From: Thiomonas delicata
GTDB lineage: Bacteria > Pseudomonadota > Gammaproteobacteria > Burkholderiales > Burkholderiaceae_C
Assembly (NCBI RefSeq): GCF_900088825.1
Contig: NZ_LT592170.1
Span: 854,561-918,560, forward strand
Length of the DNA: 64,000 nt
Direction: 5' to 3'
The translations under genes were made by a program, and so were the position numbers. This document shows, in pieces, positions 1 through 7,646 of the stretch. Under the pieces are notes generated by a model. The model saw only the letters and a list, made by a program, of their open reading frames with translations, was not told where the DNA came from and searched no databases. Each line of letters opens with the position of its first letter. Within the stretch, counting starts at the first letter, position 1.

Positions 1-1
1 C

Positions 2-700
2 GGCATCGGCGCTGCACTCGCACGGGATTTGCTCGCACGCGGTGCCAGGGTCGCGGTATCGTCACGCAGCCAGGACAAGCTCGCCGAGATGGTCGGTGCC
101 CTGGTTCTGTCGCTGGACGTTCGCGATGGCGCTGCGCTGCGGCAGGCCATGACGCGCATCCAAGGTGCGTACGGCGGGCTTGATCTGTTCGTCTATTGCG
201 CGGGTATCTATGCCCCGCAACGCGCGACGGGCTTCGATCTGCCCTCGGCCCTCGCGCACGATGACATCAACTATCGCGGCGTCTTGCACGCGCTCGATGC
301 GGTGCTTCCGGGACTGCTCGCACAACGCAGCGGCCACATCGCACTGGTGTCCAGCGTGGCTGGGTGGCGCGGCTTGCCGCAGGCGCTGGCGTATGGCCCG
401 ACCAAGGCTGCGCTGATCAACCTGGCTGAGGTTTTGTACACGGATCTGCGAGCGTCGGGTATAGGCGTGAGCGTGATCAATCCCGGTTTCGTCGATACGC
501 CGCTGACCGTACGCAACGACTTCGCGATGCCCGCTCTGATAACTGCGCAGCAGGCGGCGGGCGCCATCTTGCGAGGGCTGGAGCACGGGCGCTTCGCTAT
601 CCATTTTCCAAAGCGGTTCACGCTGTGGTTGCGCTTGTTGCGGCTGCTGCCAGACCCTTTGTATTTCGCCGCCGTGCGCCGCATCACGGGTCTCGGATGA
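2..700 (+). CDS. Short-chain dehydrogenase/reductase, 5' end outside the window
   Basis: NAD(P)-dependent oxidoreductase of the SDR superfamily; the substrate cannot be told. The frame is open from the first bases and reads GIGAALARDLLARGARVAV, the second half of the Rossmann TGxxxGIG motif, so the true start lies upstream of the window and the TTG at 29 is internal. The catalytic serine region (SSVAG) and the YGPTK catalytic Tyr/Lys motif are present, followed by INPGFVDTPLT, the usual post-catalytic loop. Its stop codon overlaps the ATG of the next gene (ATGA), so the two are translationally coupled. SDR plus NTF2-like pairs occur in photolyase/lipid-modification clusters of Gammaproteobacteria, but nothing visible here proves that link. 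Confidence 0.9.
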   Translation, partial: GIGAALARDLLARGARVAVSSRSQDKLAEMVGALVLSLDVRDGAALRQAMTRIQGAYGGLDLFVYCAGIYAPQRATGFDLPSALAHDDINYRGVLHALDAVLPGLLAQRSGHIALVSSVAGWRGLPQALAYGPTKAALINLAEVLYTDLRASGIGVSVINPGFVDTPLTVRNDFAMPALITAQQAAGAILRGLEHGRFAIHFPKRFTLWLRLLRLLPDPLYFAAVRRITGLG

Positions 701-1185
701 GCACGGCGCATCGCGTTTTCGGAACCTATGCGCCCGCGTCGGATCCGGTGCATGGGGGCCACCAGGCTCTGTCGCGTTTCATCGCCTATTTTGAGACCCT
801 GTCGCGATCCAGCCTCGACGATATCGCTCGTATTTATGCTCCCAACGCCCGTTTCAGGGATCCCTTCAACAATGTGCAGGGCCTGGATGCCGTGCGACGT
901 GTTTTCGTCCACATGTTCGCCGTCACGGAGGCGCCCCGCTTTGTCGTGCTAGACGCCCTGGGCAATACGACCCAGGGCTTCGTGGTCTGGAATTTCAACT
1001 TCCGTGGCAAGGGGCGCGCCGCGCGCGACTGGGTCATTCATGGCGCCACCCGGCTCGAATTCGACGCCCAGGGCCTGGTGACCCTGCATCGTGATTACTG
1101 GGATGCCGCCGAGGAACTCTACGAGCACTTGTTCATGCTGGGCCCATTCTTGCGCGCAATCAAGAAGCGCTTGCAGGCCGATTGA
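697..1185 (+). CDS. NTF2-like (SnoaL-fold) protein
   Basis: Predicted 162-residue soluble protein of the nuclear transport factor 2-like/SnoaL fold. The features seen are a helical start (HQALSRFIAYFETLS), the IYAPNARFRDPFN strand-loop typical of these cone-shaped domains, and the late VIHGATRLEFDAQGLV and HRDYWDAAEELY strands. Members are small enzymes or ligand-binding proteins, and no specific reaction can be assigned. The ATG at 697 overlaps the TGA of the upstream dehydrogenase by four bases, which fixes the start and implies an operon. An in-frame extension further upstream (from 625) would lie inside the dehydrogenase and is unlikely. Confidence 0.85.
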   Translation: MSTAHRVFGTYAPASDPVHGGHQALSRFIAYFETLSRSSLDDIARIYAPNARFRDPFNNVQGLDAVRRVFVHMFAVTEAPRFVVLDALGNTTQGFVVWNFNFRGKGRAARDWVIHGATRLEFDAQGLVTLHRDYWDAAEELYEHLFMLGPFLRAIKKRLQAD

Positions 1186-1768
1186 TTTGCCCCGGTGGTG
1201 GCTATTTCAACCACCCCTGCGTCTGAGAATCTACGGCGGCAGGGTTTGAGTCCAACATGAGGGCGAGGGCGAAAGGATGGTCGAGGGCCCAGTTTGGCGA
1301 TGAGGGTCGGGGTCAATCGTGCGACCGAGAACAAATCGACGATGTCATGCCGGACCAAGCGGTTGCTTTGCAGGGTGAGGACATCGAGCATGAACGCATA
1401 GCGCCCGGTACGCGGCACACCGGATCTGGGATGCGAATCGGTGGGCGTGGAAGGGTCGGCCACGCACGGTGAGGGCACCGCCCGAGATGGCTGAAAAGCC
1501 AGTTCGGATCCATTGGTGTTGAAATGACTGAATTTCGGCGTGAAAAACTGTTCGTTGCCGTATGTTGGCCATGGGCGGCGCGTCTGTTGCGCTGCGGCGA
1601 ATTCCTCCTGCCCAGGTTCGGCTTGATTTTGGCTGGAGGCCGGCGCACACTGCAATCGCCTTGCTGCCGCGCGTCGGCGCCGTCCGATTGGCGCAGCGGT
1701 GGCGGGCAAGCCTCGGAACCGGGCTTCACCCGAACCGTTTTGCTCAACTGTGTAACCAGGAGGGATTT
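1186..1768. other. 583-nt stretch without a recognisable gene upstream of hpf
   Basis: No reading frame here resembles a family I know. A minus-strand frame (1119-1709) is open but overlaps the end of the preceding gene, and its translation is Pro/Arg-rich with no recognisable motif. A small inverted repeat GGTGGT...ACCACC lies at 1194-1215, just after the upstream stop, and might fold in the transcript end. In many Proteobacteria rpoN sits directly upstream of hpf; no rpoN sequence is visible here. The stretch could be a decayed gene or insertion remnant, or simply the long promoter region of hpf. Confidence 0.5.
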
Positions 1769-2101
1769 ATGAACCTGACCATCAGCGGCCACCACATGGA
1801 CGTGACGCCAGCCTTGCGCAGCTATGTCGAAGCCAAGCTGCACCGCGTGACGCGACATTTCGATCAGCTGATCAGTGTCAACGTGCTGCTCTCTGTGGAG
1901 AAGCAAAAGGAAAAGGAACGCCGCCAGAAGGCTGAATGCAATTTGCAACTCAAAGGCAAGAACATCTTCGCCGAATGTCAGGATCAAGACCTGTACGCCG
2001 CCATCGACGAATTGGTGGACAAGCTCGACCGTCAGGTCGTCGAGCACAAAAACCGCACGCGCGCCCACCAGGCCGTGCCGGCAAAGCATCTCGCTTCCTA
2101 A
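1769..2101 (+). CDS. hpf: Ribosome hibernation-promoting factor, short form
   Basis: Binds the 30S subunit in slow growth and promotes 100S ribosome dimers or inactive 70S. The 110-residue protein has the RaiA/HPF pattern: [20 protein letters not shown] at the N terminus, a basic central helix ([17 protein letters not shown]), then [26 protein letters not shown]. Its length matches the short (E. coli-like) form, without the C-terminal dimerisation domain of long HPF. The ATG is preceded by AGGAGG at good spacing, which decides it against upstream in-frame codons. It heads an hpf-ptsN-hprK run, the usual proteobacterial context. Confidence 0.95.
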   Translation: MNLTISGHHMDVTPALRSYVEAKLHRVTRHFDQLISVNVLLSVEKQKEKERRQKAECNLQLKGKNIFAECQDQDLYAAIDELVDKLDRQVVEHKNRTRAHQAVPAKHLAS

Positions 2102-2263
2102 CGCACCCCGTCCGGCGCCATCGCCTCGGCTTTGAGGTCGGTGGCGCCGGGGGGCTACGCCACGCTCATGATTGCAACTTGGCGTGATTGAACCAAGAAT
2201 TCATCGTGTCGTCCGCACAAGCCGATACACTCGCAAACTTTCTGATCCCGTATTTTTTTACCC

Positions 2264-2734
2264 ATGAATCAACTGGCCCAGATTCTGCCGCTGGCCCACG
2301 TCCAGGTGAACGTGGAGGCCAGCAGCAAGAAGCGCGCATTCGAGTTCGCGGGTCTGCTGTTCGAGAATCACCTGGGACTGGCCCGCGCTGTCGTGACCGA
2401 TAACCTGTTCGCACGCGAACGCCTTGGTTCCACCGGGTTGGGCCAGGGCGTGGCCATACCGCATGGCCGCATCAAGGGACTCAAACAACCCAGCGCCGCC
2501 TTGGTGCGGCTGTCCAGCCCGGTGCCTTTCGAGGCGCCCGACAACCAGCCGGTGCAGCTGCTGGTCTTCCTGTTGGTGCCCGAAGCGGCATCCGGCAAGC
2601 ATCTGGAAATTCTCTCCACGATCGCCGAGATGCTGTCGGACAACGCCTTCCGTCAGAGTCTGCTGGATGCGCCCGACGCCGCGCACGCCCATCGCCTGGT
2701 GCTTGACTGGGCCACGCTGCAGCACGCGGCGTGA
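2264..2734 (+). CDS. ptsN: PTS IIA-like nitrogen regulatory protein (EIIA-Ntr)
   Basis: Cytoplasmic phosphoryl acceptor of the nitrogen PTS (EI-Ntr, NPr, EIIA-Ntr), which regulates potassium transport and stress responses rather than moving sugar. The 156-residue protein has the PTS EIIA type-2 fold. The active-site histidine is His67 in GVAIPHGRIKGL, preceded by the conserved RERLGSTGLG segment, and LLVFLLVPE is the conserved core strand. It lies 162 bp after hpf and 39 bp before hprK. No EI-Ntr or NPr gene is in the window, so its phosphodonor must be encoded elsewhere. Confidence 0.96.
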   Translation: MNQLAQILPLAHVQVNVEASSKKRAFEFAGLLFENHLGLARAVVTDNLFARERLGSTGLGQGVAIPHGRIKGLKQPSAALVRLSSPVPFEAPDNQPVQLLVFLLVPEAASGKHLEILSTIAEMLSDNAFRQSLLDAPDAAHAHRLVLDWATLQHAA

Positions 2735-2773
2735 GCTTCGCGCGCCTACGCCGCATGGCTTCGATGCATTGAC

Positions 2774-3730
2774 TTGAAGGCCGCCACTCTTTCCGCCGAC
2801 AGCCTTTTCGAGGCCAACACGGGGCTGCTCAAGTGGCAGTGGCTGGCCGGGCAGAGCAATCCCGAGCGTCGATTCGACGATGCCGCCGTCGAAGGCGCCA
2901 GTTCGGGGGCCGACCTGGTTGGCTATCTCAATTACATCCACCCTTACCGGGTCCAAATTCTGGGCTGGCGCGAGGTGCATTACCTGGTTCATGCCGAGGA
3001 GGCCGACAGCGCGCGGCGCATTCGTCGCGTGGTCGGCCTGGAGCCGCCGGCATTGGTCATCGCCGACGGGGCGCAGCCGCCGCAGGCGCTGATCGATGCG
3101 TCGGAGGAAGCGCGCATTCCGTTGTTCACCACCGCGGAGCCGGCAGCGTTCGTGATCGACGTGCTGCGCGCTTACTTGTCGAAGCTGTTCGCCAATCGCA
3201 CGACCCTCCACGGCGTGTTCATGGACATTCTCGGCCTGGGGGTGCTCATCACAGGCGAATCGGGCCTGGGCAAGAGCGAACTGGGGCTGGAACTCATCTC
3301 GCGCGGTCATGGCCTGGTGGCCGACGATTGCGTGGAGTTTTTGCGCGTGACGCAAAGCACCATCGAGGGCCACTGCCCGCCGCTCCTGCAGAACCTGCTC
3401 GAAGTGCGCGGCATCGGCATTCTGGACATCAAGACCATCTTCGGCGAGACCGCCGTGCGCCGCAAGCTGCGCCTGCGTCTCATCGTGCATCTGGTGCGGC
3501 GCGACACCCAGGACCAGGACTTCGAGCGCCTGCCCACCGGCAACGTCCGACAAGACGTGTTGGGTGTGGCGATCCGCAAGGTGCTGATCCCCGTCGAGGC
3601 TGGGCGCAACCTTGCCGTGCTGGTCGAGGCCGCCGTGCGCAACACGATTCTCCAGTTGCGCGGCATCGACACTTTCAAGGAGTTCCAGGATCGTCAGCGC
3701 CTGGCGATGCTGGAGGGCGGGGACGACTGA
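2774..3730 (+). CDS. hprK: HPr kinase/phosphorylase
   Basis: Phosphorylates, and by phosphorolysis dephosphorylates, a serine of HPr-type proteins. The 318-residue length is normal for the family. Visible motifs are the P-loop [10 protein letters not shown] (161-170, Lys167), the TLHGV motif with His146, and the HprK signature [11 protein letters not shown] (209-219). The [10 protein letters not shown] and [14 protein letters not shown] segments complete the kinase domain. The start appears to be TTG at 2774 with no clear Shine-Dalgarno sequence; the nearby ATG at 2764 is out of frame. In Betaproteobacteria this enzyme works with the nitrogen PTS and not in sugar catabolite repression, consistent with ptsN directly upstream. 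Confidence 0.95.
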   Translation: MKAATLSADSLFEANTGLLKWQWLAGQSNPERRFDDAAVEGASSGADLVGYLNYIHPYRVQILGWREVHYLVHAEEADSARRIRRVVGLEPPALVIADGAQPPQALIDASEEARIPLFTTAEPAAFVIDVLRAYLSKLFANRTTLHGVFMDILGLGVLITGESGLGKSELGLELISRGHGLVADDCVEFLRVTQSTIEGHCPPLLQNLLEVRGIGILDIKTIFGETAVRRKLRLRLIVHLVRRDTQDQDFERLPTGNVRQDVLGVAIRKVLIPVEAGRNLAVLVEAAVRNTILQLRGIDTFKEFQDRQRLAMLEGGDD

Positions 3731-3750
3731 CCGGGGCTGGGGCGGTCGCG

Positions 3751-4224
3751 TCAGCTGCCGTCGCGTTCGGTCAGAAACGCGCGCGGCTCGGCGGGCCGAT
3801 GCGGACATGGCTCGCGTTTGCACGTGGCGTACAGCGCCAGCGAGTGCTCCTGCAGCAGGAAGCCATGGTCGGTGGCGATTTTTTTCTGGCGCCGTTCGAT
3901 TTCCGGATCGACGAATTCCTCGACACGGCCGCAGTCCAGGCAGAGCAGGTGGTCGTGGTGCTTGCCCTCGTTGATCTCGAAAATCGCCTTGCCCGACTCG
4001 AAGTGGGTGCGCGACAGGATGCCTGCCTGTTCGAACTGGGTGAGCACACGGTACACCGTTGCCAGGCCGATATCGCGCGAGTTGTCGTTGAGCAACTCGC
4101 GGTAGACGTCCTCGGCGGTCATGTGGCGCACGGCACCTTTCTGGAAGATTTCCAGAATTTTCAAGCGCGGCTGCGTGACCTTCAGACCCGTGCTGCGCAG
4201 ACCCTGGGCGTTGGAAACAGGCAT
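3751..4224 (-). CDS. fur: Ferric uptake regulator Fur
   Basis: Iron-responsive repressor that, with Fe2+, dimerises and binds Fur boxes. The 157-residue protein has the winged-helix N-terminal domain ([36 protein letters not shown] as recognition region), the metal-binding HHDH cluster at 89-92, Cys95/Cys98 and a second cysteine pair at 135/140. The C terminus is about ten residues longer than in E. coli Fur and is followed by an acidic/basic tail. It is divergent from bamE, a gene pair conserved in many Beta- and Gammaproteobacteria. It converges on hprK with only 20 bp between stops. Confidence 0.97.
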   Translation of the reverse strand: MPVSNAQGLRSTGLKVTQPRLKILEIFQKGAVRHMTAEDVYRELLNDNSRDIGLATVYRVLTQFEQAGILSRTHFESGKAIFEINEGKHHDHLLCLDCGRVEEFVDPEIERRQKKIATDHGFLLQEHSLALYATCKREPCPHRPAEPRAFLTERDGS

Positions 4225-4245
4225 GGGGATAAGGGATGTTTAGAA

Positions 4246-4261
4246 TGAACATCATAGTTCA
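4246..4261. promoter_or_regulatory. Inverted repeat in the fur/bamE divergent promoter region
   Basis: A perfect inverted repeat TGAAC-N6-GTTCA sits 21 bp upstream of the fur start codon and 33 bp upstream of bamE. On the minus strand the centre and right arm contain TATGAT, a plausible -10 element for fur. The repeat does not match the classical 19-bp Fur box, so autoregulation by Fur is not shown. It could bind another regulator or be coincidental. Confidence 0.35.
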
Positions 4262-4294
4262 CCCTCCAGGCGGCAGCCAACCGCCAAATCCCTG

Positions 4295-4966
4295 ATGCAA
4301 GTCCCTCGTGCCCGTTCCGCGCCATGCGCCTCGCCTGCCCTGCGTGCGGCGTTCCTGGCCTTGGTTTTGCCTGCAGCCCTGGCGCTCGGCGCATGCAGCA
4401 ACCTGACGCAGCAGCGCGATCTCACGAGCGTGTTCAAGCCTTACCGCATCGACGTGATCCAGGGCAATTTCATCTCCAAGGAAATGGCCGACGCGCTCAA
4501 ACCCGGCATGAGCAAGGAGCAGGTGCGCGAAATTCTCGGCACCCCGCTGCTGCAGGACATCTTCCACGCCGATCGCTGGGAATACGTGTTCAGTCTGCGC
4601 CAGGGCTACCACGCCCCCATCGTGCGCCGCTACACCGTGTTCTTCGACAAGGCTGGCAAGATGGTCCGCGCCGAGGGAGACCCGCTGCCTTCGGAGAACG
4701 CTTTCGTCGCCCAGATCAATGCCTTGCGCGAGGGCGGCGGCACGCCGAAGGTGTTGAGCGAGGCGCAGTTGGAGGACGAAATCGCCGCCGCGCAGAAAAA
4801 GATGGCGGCGCACAAGCCGGTCGCCGCCGCCTCGGCTTCGCAAGGCCCGTTGCAAGTCGTGGCGCCAGCGGCCGAGATCAGCAAGCTGGAGGCGCTGACC
4901 GCGGCGTCCAGCCCATCCGCCGCGGCTTCCGCGCCGGTGCCCGCGGCCAGCGGCGCGCAGCCCTGA
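4295..4966 (+). CDS. bamE: Outer membrane assembly lipoprotein BamE (SmpA/OmlA) with long C-terminal tail
   Basis: Lipoprotein subunit of the BAM complex, which inserts beta-barrel proteins into the outer membrane. The signal peptide ends in a lipobox LGAC with the acylated Cys34. The SmpA/OmlA domain follows: [22 protein letters not shown], then [20 protein letters not shown] and WEYVFSL, covering about residues 48-140. At 223 residues it is about twice the length of E. coli BamE. The extra C-terminal part (about 145-223) is rich in Ala, Pro and Ser and looks unstructured. It is divergent from fur and 58 bp upstream of dapB. Confidence 0.93.
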   Translation: MQVPRARSAPCASPALRAAFLALVLPAALALGACSNLTQQRDLTSVFKPYRIDVIQGNFISKEMADALKPGMSKEQVREILGTPLLQDIFHADRWEYVFSLRQGYHAPIVRRYTVFFDKAGKMVRAEGDPLPSENAFVAQINALREGGGTPKVLSEAQLEDEIAAAQKKMAAHKPVAAASASQGPLQVVAPAAEISKLEALTAASSPSAAASAPVPAASGAQP

Positions 4967-5024
4967 AATCCCCGCTGCCGTACGCTTACTGCATATCGTT
5001 CACAGCACGGTTTCGTTCCCGCGT

Positions 5025-5852
5025 ATGACTACCGACCCCGCGACCAAACTCCTCCGCATCGCCGTTGCAGGCAGCAGCGGGCGCATGGGCCGCATGCTCG
5101 TCGAGGCCATCGCGGCGGCACCGGATTGCCAGCTCGCCGGGGCGCTCGACCGTGCCGAGTCCCCGGCCATCGGTCAAGACGCGGGCGCACCCATGGGGCT
5201 GACCACGGGCGTGGCGGTCACCGCCGATCTGGATGCCGGTCTCGGTGGGGCGCAAACGCTCATCGACTTCACGCGTCCCGAGGGGTCGCTGGCGCACCTG
5301 CAAGCGTGCCTGCGCCACCGCGTGGCGATGGTCATCGGCACGACGGGATTCGACGCCCAGGGACTGGCCCGCATCCGTGAGGCCTCGCGCACGATCCCCA
5401 TCGTCATGGCGCCCAATATGAGCGTGGGCGTCAACGTCGTGTTCAAGCTGATCGAGCAGGCGGCCCGCGCCCTTTCCGAGGGGTACGACATCGAAATCAT
5501 CGAGGCGCACCACCGTCACAAGGTGGATGCGCCATCCGGCACGGCGCTCAAGATGGGCGAGGTGGCGGCGGCAGCCAGCGGCCGCGTCCTGGAGCGCGAT
5601 GCGGTATGGGCGCGGCACGGCCACACCGGCGAACGCGAGCCGGGATCCATCGGCTTTTCCGTGATCCGCGGTGGCGACATCGTGGGCGACCATACGGTGC
5701 TGTTCGCGGGCACTGGCGAACGCATCGAAATCACCCACAAATCCAGCAGTCGCGCCACCTACGCCGCAGGCAGCCTGCGCGCCGCGCGCTTCCTGGCCGA
5801 CAAGTCGAGCGGGCTGTACGACATGCAAGCCGTGCTCGGCCTCGAGTCCTGA
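5025..5852 (+). CDS. dapB: 4-hydroxy-tetrahydrodipicolinate reductase
   Basis: NAD(P)H-dependent reductase of the lysine/meso-diaminopimelate pathway, feeding both protein and peptidoglycan synthesis. The 275-residue protein has the dinucleotide-binding [10 protein letters not shown] segment (13-22), the VIGTTGF motif, APNMSVGVN, and the catalytic signature [15 protein letters not shown] (160-174), with His162 as proton donor and Lys166. The length is typical. It follows bamE and precedes exbB by 24 bp, the usual Burkholderiales order fur-bamE-dapB-exbB. Confidence 0.97.
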   Translation: MTTDPATKLLRIAVAGSSGRMGRMLVEAIAAAPDCQLAGALDRAESPAIGQDAGAPMGLTTGVAVTADLDAGLGGAQTLIDFTRPEGSLAHLQACLRHRVAMVIGTTGFDAQGLARIREASRTIPIVMAPNMSVGVNVVFKLIEQAARALSEGYDIEIIEAHHRHKVDAPSGTALKMGEVAAAASGRVLERDAVWARHGHTGEREPGSIGFSVIRGGDIVGDHTVLFAGTGERIEITHKSSSRATYAAGSLRAARFLADKSSGLYDMQAVLGLES

Positions 5853-5876
5853 GCGCAGCAAGCCAAGGCCAGCGCG

Positions 5877-6557
5877 ATGGGCGGACTCACTGCATTCTGG
5901 GACCAAGGCGACGCCCTGATTCGCGCGGTGGCGCTGCTGCTGTTGGCCATGTCGCTGGCCAGCTGGTTCGTGATCCTGTGGAAATCCGCCATGCTCGGCA
6001 ACGCCGCGCGTCGCGTGCCGCGCGCCATTGCCGCTTTTTGGGCCGCTCCCGATTTGCTGGCCGCGCCTGCCGCCGCGCGCGCGGCCGATGCGCGCGGCTT
6101 GACGGCCAGCCTTGCCGATTGCGTCGTCCGCTTTGCTCCGCAACAGGACGGCCGCGGCGCGGATTGGCAGTCGCGTCCCGACCGGGTGCGGCGCGAGCTG
6201 CGCACGGCGTTGAATGCCGCCAGCCGCCAGTTGCATGCCGGCCACGTGCTGCTGGCCAGTGTCGGCAGCACCGCGCCCTTCGTGGGTCTTTTCGGAACCG
6301 TCTGGGGCATCTATCACGCCCTCACCACCATTGCCGCCACACGCCAGGTCGGCATCGACAAGGTCGCGGGTCCAGTGGGCGAAACGCTCATCATGACCGC
6401 GGCGGGGCTGGCCGTGGCCATCCCCGCCGTGCTTGCCTACAACGCCCTCGGCAAGCGCGCCCGTGCGCTTGATGCCGAGTTGGAAGGCTTTGCGCTGGAC
6501 CTGATGCATTTGCTCGCTGGCGGGCCGCACGTCAGCGACCGCCATTGCGCGCCATGA
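5877..6557 (+). CDS. exbB: MotA/TolQ/ExbB-family proton channel subunit
   Basis: Inner-membrane subunit that, with an ExbD/TolR partner, converts proton-motive force into work on the outer membrane. The 226-residue protein has three predicted membrane segments: about 14-36, 121-148 and 165-190. It carries the family signature PFVGLFGTVWGIY (134-146) and AGLAVAIPAVLAYN. Its stop overlaps the exbD ATG by four bases. Neither tonB nor tolA is adjacent, so whether the pair energises TonB-type uptake or Tol-type envelope constriction cannot be decided; ExbB is the more usual annotation after dapB. Confidence 0.9.
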   Translation: MGGLTAFWDQGDALIRAVALLLLAMSLASWFVILWKSAMLGNAARRVPRAIAAFWAAPDLLAAPAAARAADARGLTASLADCVVRFAPQQDGRGADWQSRPDRVRRELRTALNAASRQLHAGHVLLASVGSTAPFVGLFGTVWGIYHALTTIAATRQVGIDKVAGPVGETLIMTAAGLAVAIPAVLAYNALGKRARALDAELEGFALDLMHLLAGGPHVSDRHCAP

Positions 6558-6994
6558 GCTTCGGCCGCTTCGATCGCGGGGGCATGGATGCCCCGATGAG
6601 CGACATCAACATGACGCCGCTCATCGACGTGATGCTGGTGCTTCTGGTCATCTTCATCATCACGGCGCCGCTGCTCGCCGGTCATATTGCCGTCGATCTT
6701 CCCAAGGTGAACACGCCGGCCGCCCAACAGGCGCCGAAAAGTCTCTCGGTGTCCATTCAGAAAGATGGCAGGCTGTATCTGGGGGATCGGCCGACAACGC
6801 TTGCGGCGCTCAAGGCGCGCTTCGCCGAGGCCGCCAAGGTGCGTTCCGACACGGAACTGCGCATCCGTGCCGATACCGCTGCGCCCTATGGCGACGTGGC
6901 CCGGGTGATGGGCGCGGCGCAGGATTCAGGGCTGACCCGCATCGGCCTGATCACACAGCCCGCGGGGGCGGCGTCGGGTGTTGTCGCACGGTAA
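6554..6994 (+). CDS. exbD: ExbD/TolR-family energy transducer
   Basis: Partner of the upstream ExbB-like protein; a single-span inner-membrane protein with a periplasmic domain. From the ATG at 6554 it has 146 residues. The N terminus reads MSDINMTPLIDVMLVLLVIF, in which Asp25 matches the conserved proton-relay aspartate in the membrane helix of ExbD. The following periplasmic part has the usual ExbD topology (SVSIQKDGRLYLGD, LRIRADTAAPYGDVARVM). An in-frame TTG nine bases earlier is possible, but the ATGA overlap with exbB favours 6554. The next gene in its usual Burkholderiales context, leuS, is not here but at the far end of the window. Confidence 0.92.
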   Translation: MSFGRFDRGGMDAPMSDINMTPLIDVMLVLLVIFIITAPLLAGHIAVDLPKVNTPAAQQAPKSLSVSIQKDGRLYLGDRPTTLAALKARFAEAAKVRSDTELRIRADTAAPYGDVARVMGAAQDSGLTRIGLITQPAGAASGVVAR

Positions 6995-7223
6995 GGTTCC
7001 GCGCGAGGTTGCTACCAACGGCTGGCTGCCGCTGCACTGGGGCATGGCGCCGAAGCAGGGCGGGTTTTGTTGAACTCAGGCTATCGGCCGTGACCTGGTT
7101 CAGCATGTCAGCACATGGCCATGTAGGACATCGAGGCTGGATGCTCACCCAGATTTGCGACAATGCCGGTTTGTGCGAAGTCTTGCGCATCCATTCCTTC
7201 AATCCCTTGAACGGATCGACCCC

Positions 7224-7556
7224 ATGAATTTGATCTCCCTCGCGCACGCCCAAGCGGCTGCCCCCCAAGCCGGTCCCGAGTCCACGCTGGTGAGCCTGCT
7301 GCCCATCGTGGTGATGTTCGTCATCCTCTACTTCGTGATGATCCGCCCCCAGATGCGGCGCCAGAAGGAAGTCAAGGCCATGATCGAGGCCCTGGCCAAA
7401 GGCGACGAGGTGGTGACCACCGGCGGCCTCGTGGGCCGCGTCGCCAAGGTCGGGGACAACTATATCCAGCTGGAAATCGCAGACAAGCTCGAAGTGCAGG
7501 TGCAGCGCTCGGCGGTGAGCATGGTGCTGCCCAAAGGCACCATCAAGAGCGCCTGA
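7224..7556 (+). CDS. yajC: Sec translocon accessory subunit YajC
   Basis: Small inner-membrane protein that associates with SecDF and SecYEG. The 110-residue protein has one membrane helix (about 24-41, LLPIVVMFVILYFVMIRPQ) followed by the YajC signature RPQMRRQKEVKAMIEAL and a GDEVVTTGGLVGRV KOW-like segment. The ATG at 7224 gives the normal family length; an in-frame start 69 bases earlier would add unrelated residues. It is followed by secD and secF. The tgt/queA genes that often precede yajC are absent, and the 229 bp between exbD and yajC show no gene. Confidence 0.95.
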   Translation: MNLISLAHAQAAAPQAGPESTLVSLLPIVVMFVILYFVMIRPQMRRQKEVKAMIEALAKGDEVVTTGGLVGRVAKVGDNYIQLEIADKLEVQVQRSAVSMVLPKGTIKSA

Positions 7557-7646
7557 ATTCCGCGTCCATCCAAGTCGTGACGGTGCGCGCACGCGCCGCT
7601 CGCCCCCGCAGAAGCCGCCGGCCGGCCTCCGTCGCCTGAGTCCACC

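Noticed and set aside
1313..2089. A 258-codon minus-strand frame over the unexplained region and hpf
   Set aside because: Half of it is the antisense of hpf. The remainder shows no motif and no Shine-Dalgarno or start supports it.
6995..7223. A plus-strand frame of about 70 codons between exbD and yajC
   Set aside because: It runs into yajC in another frame and lacks a ribosome-binding site and any family resemblance. The stretch is treated as intergenic and as a possible rearrangement junction.
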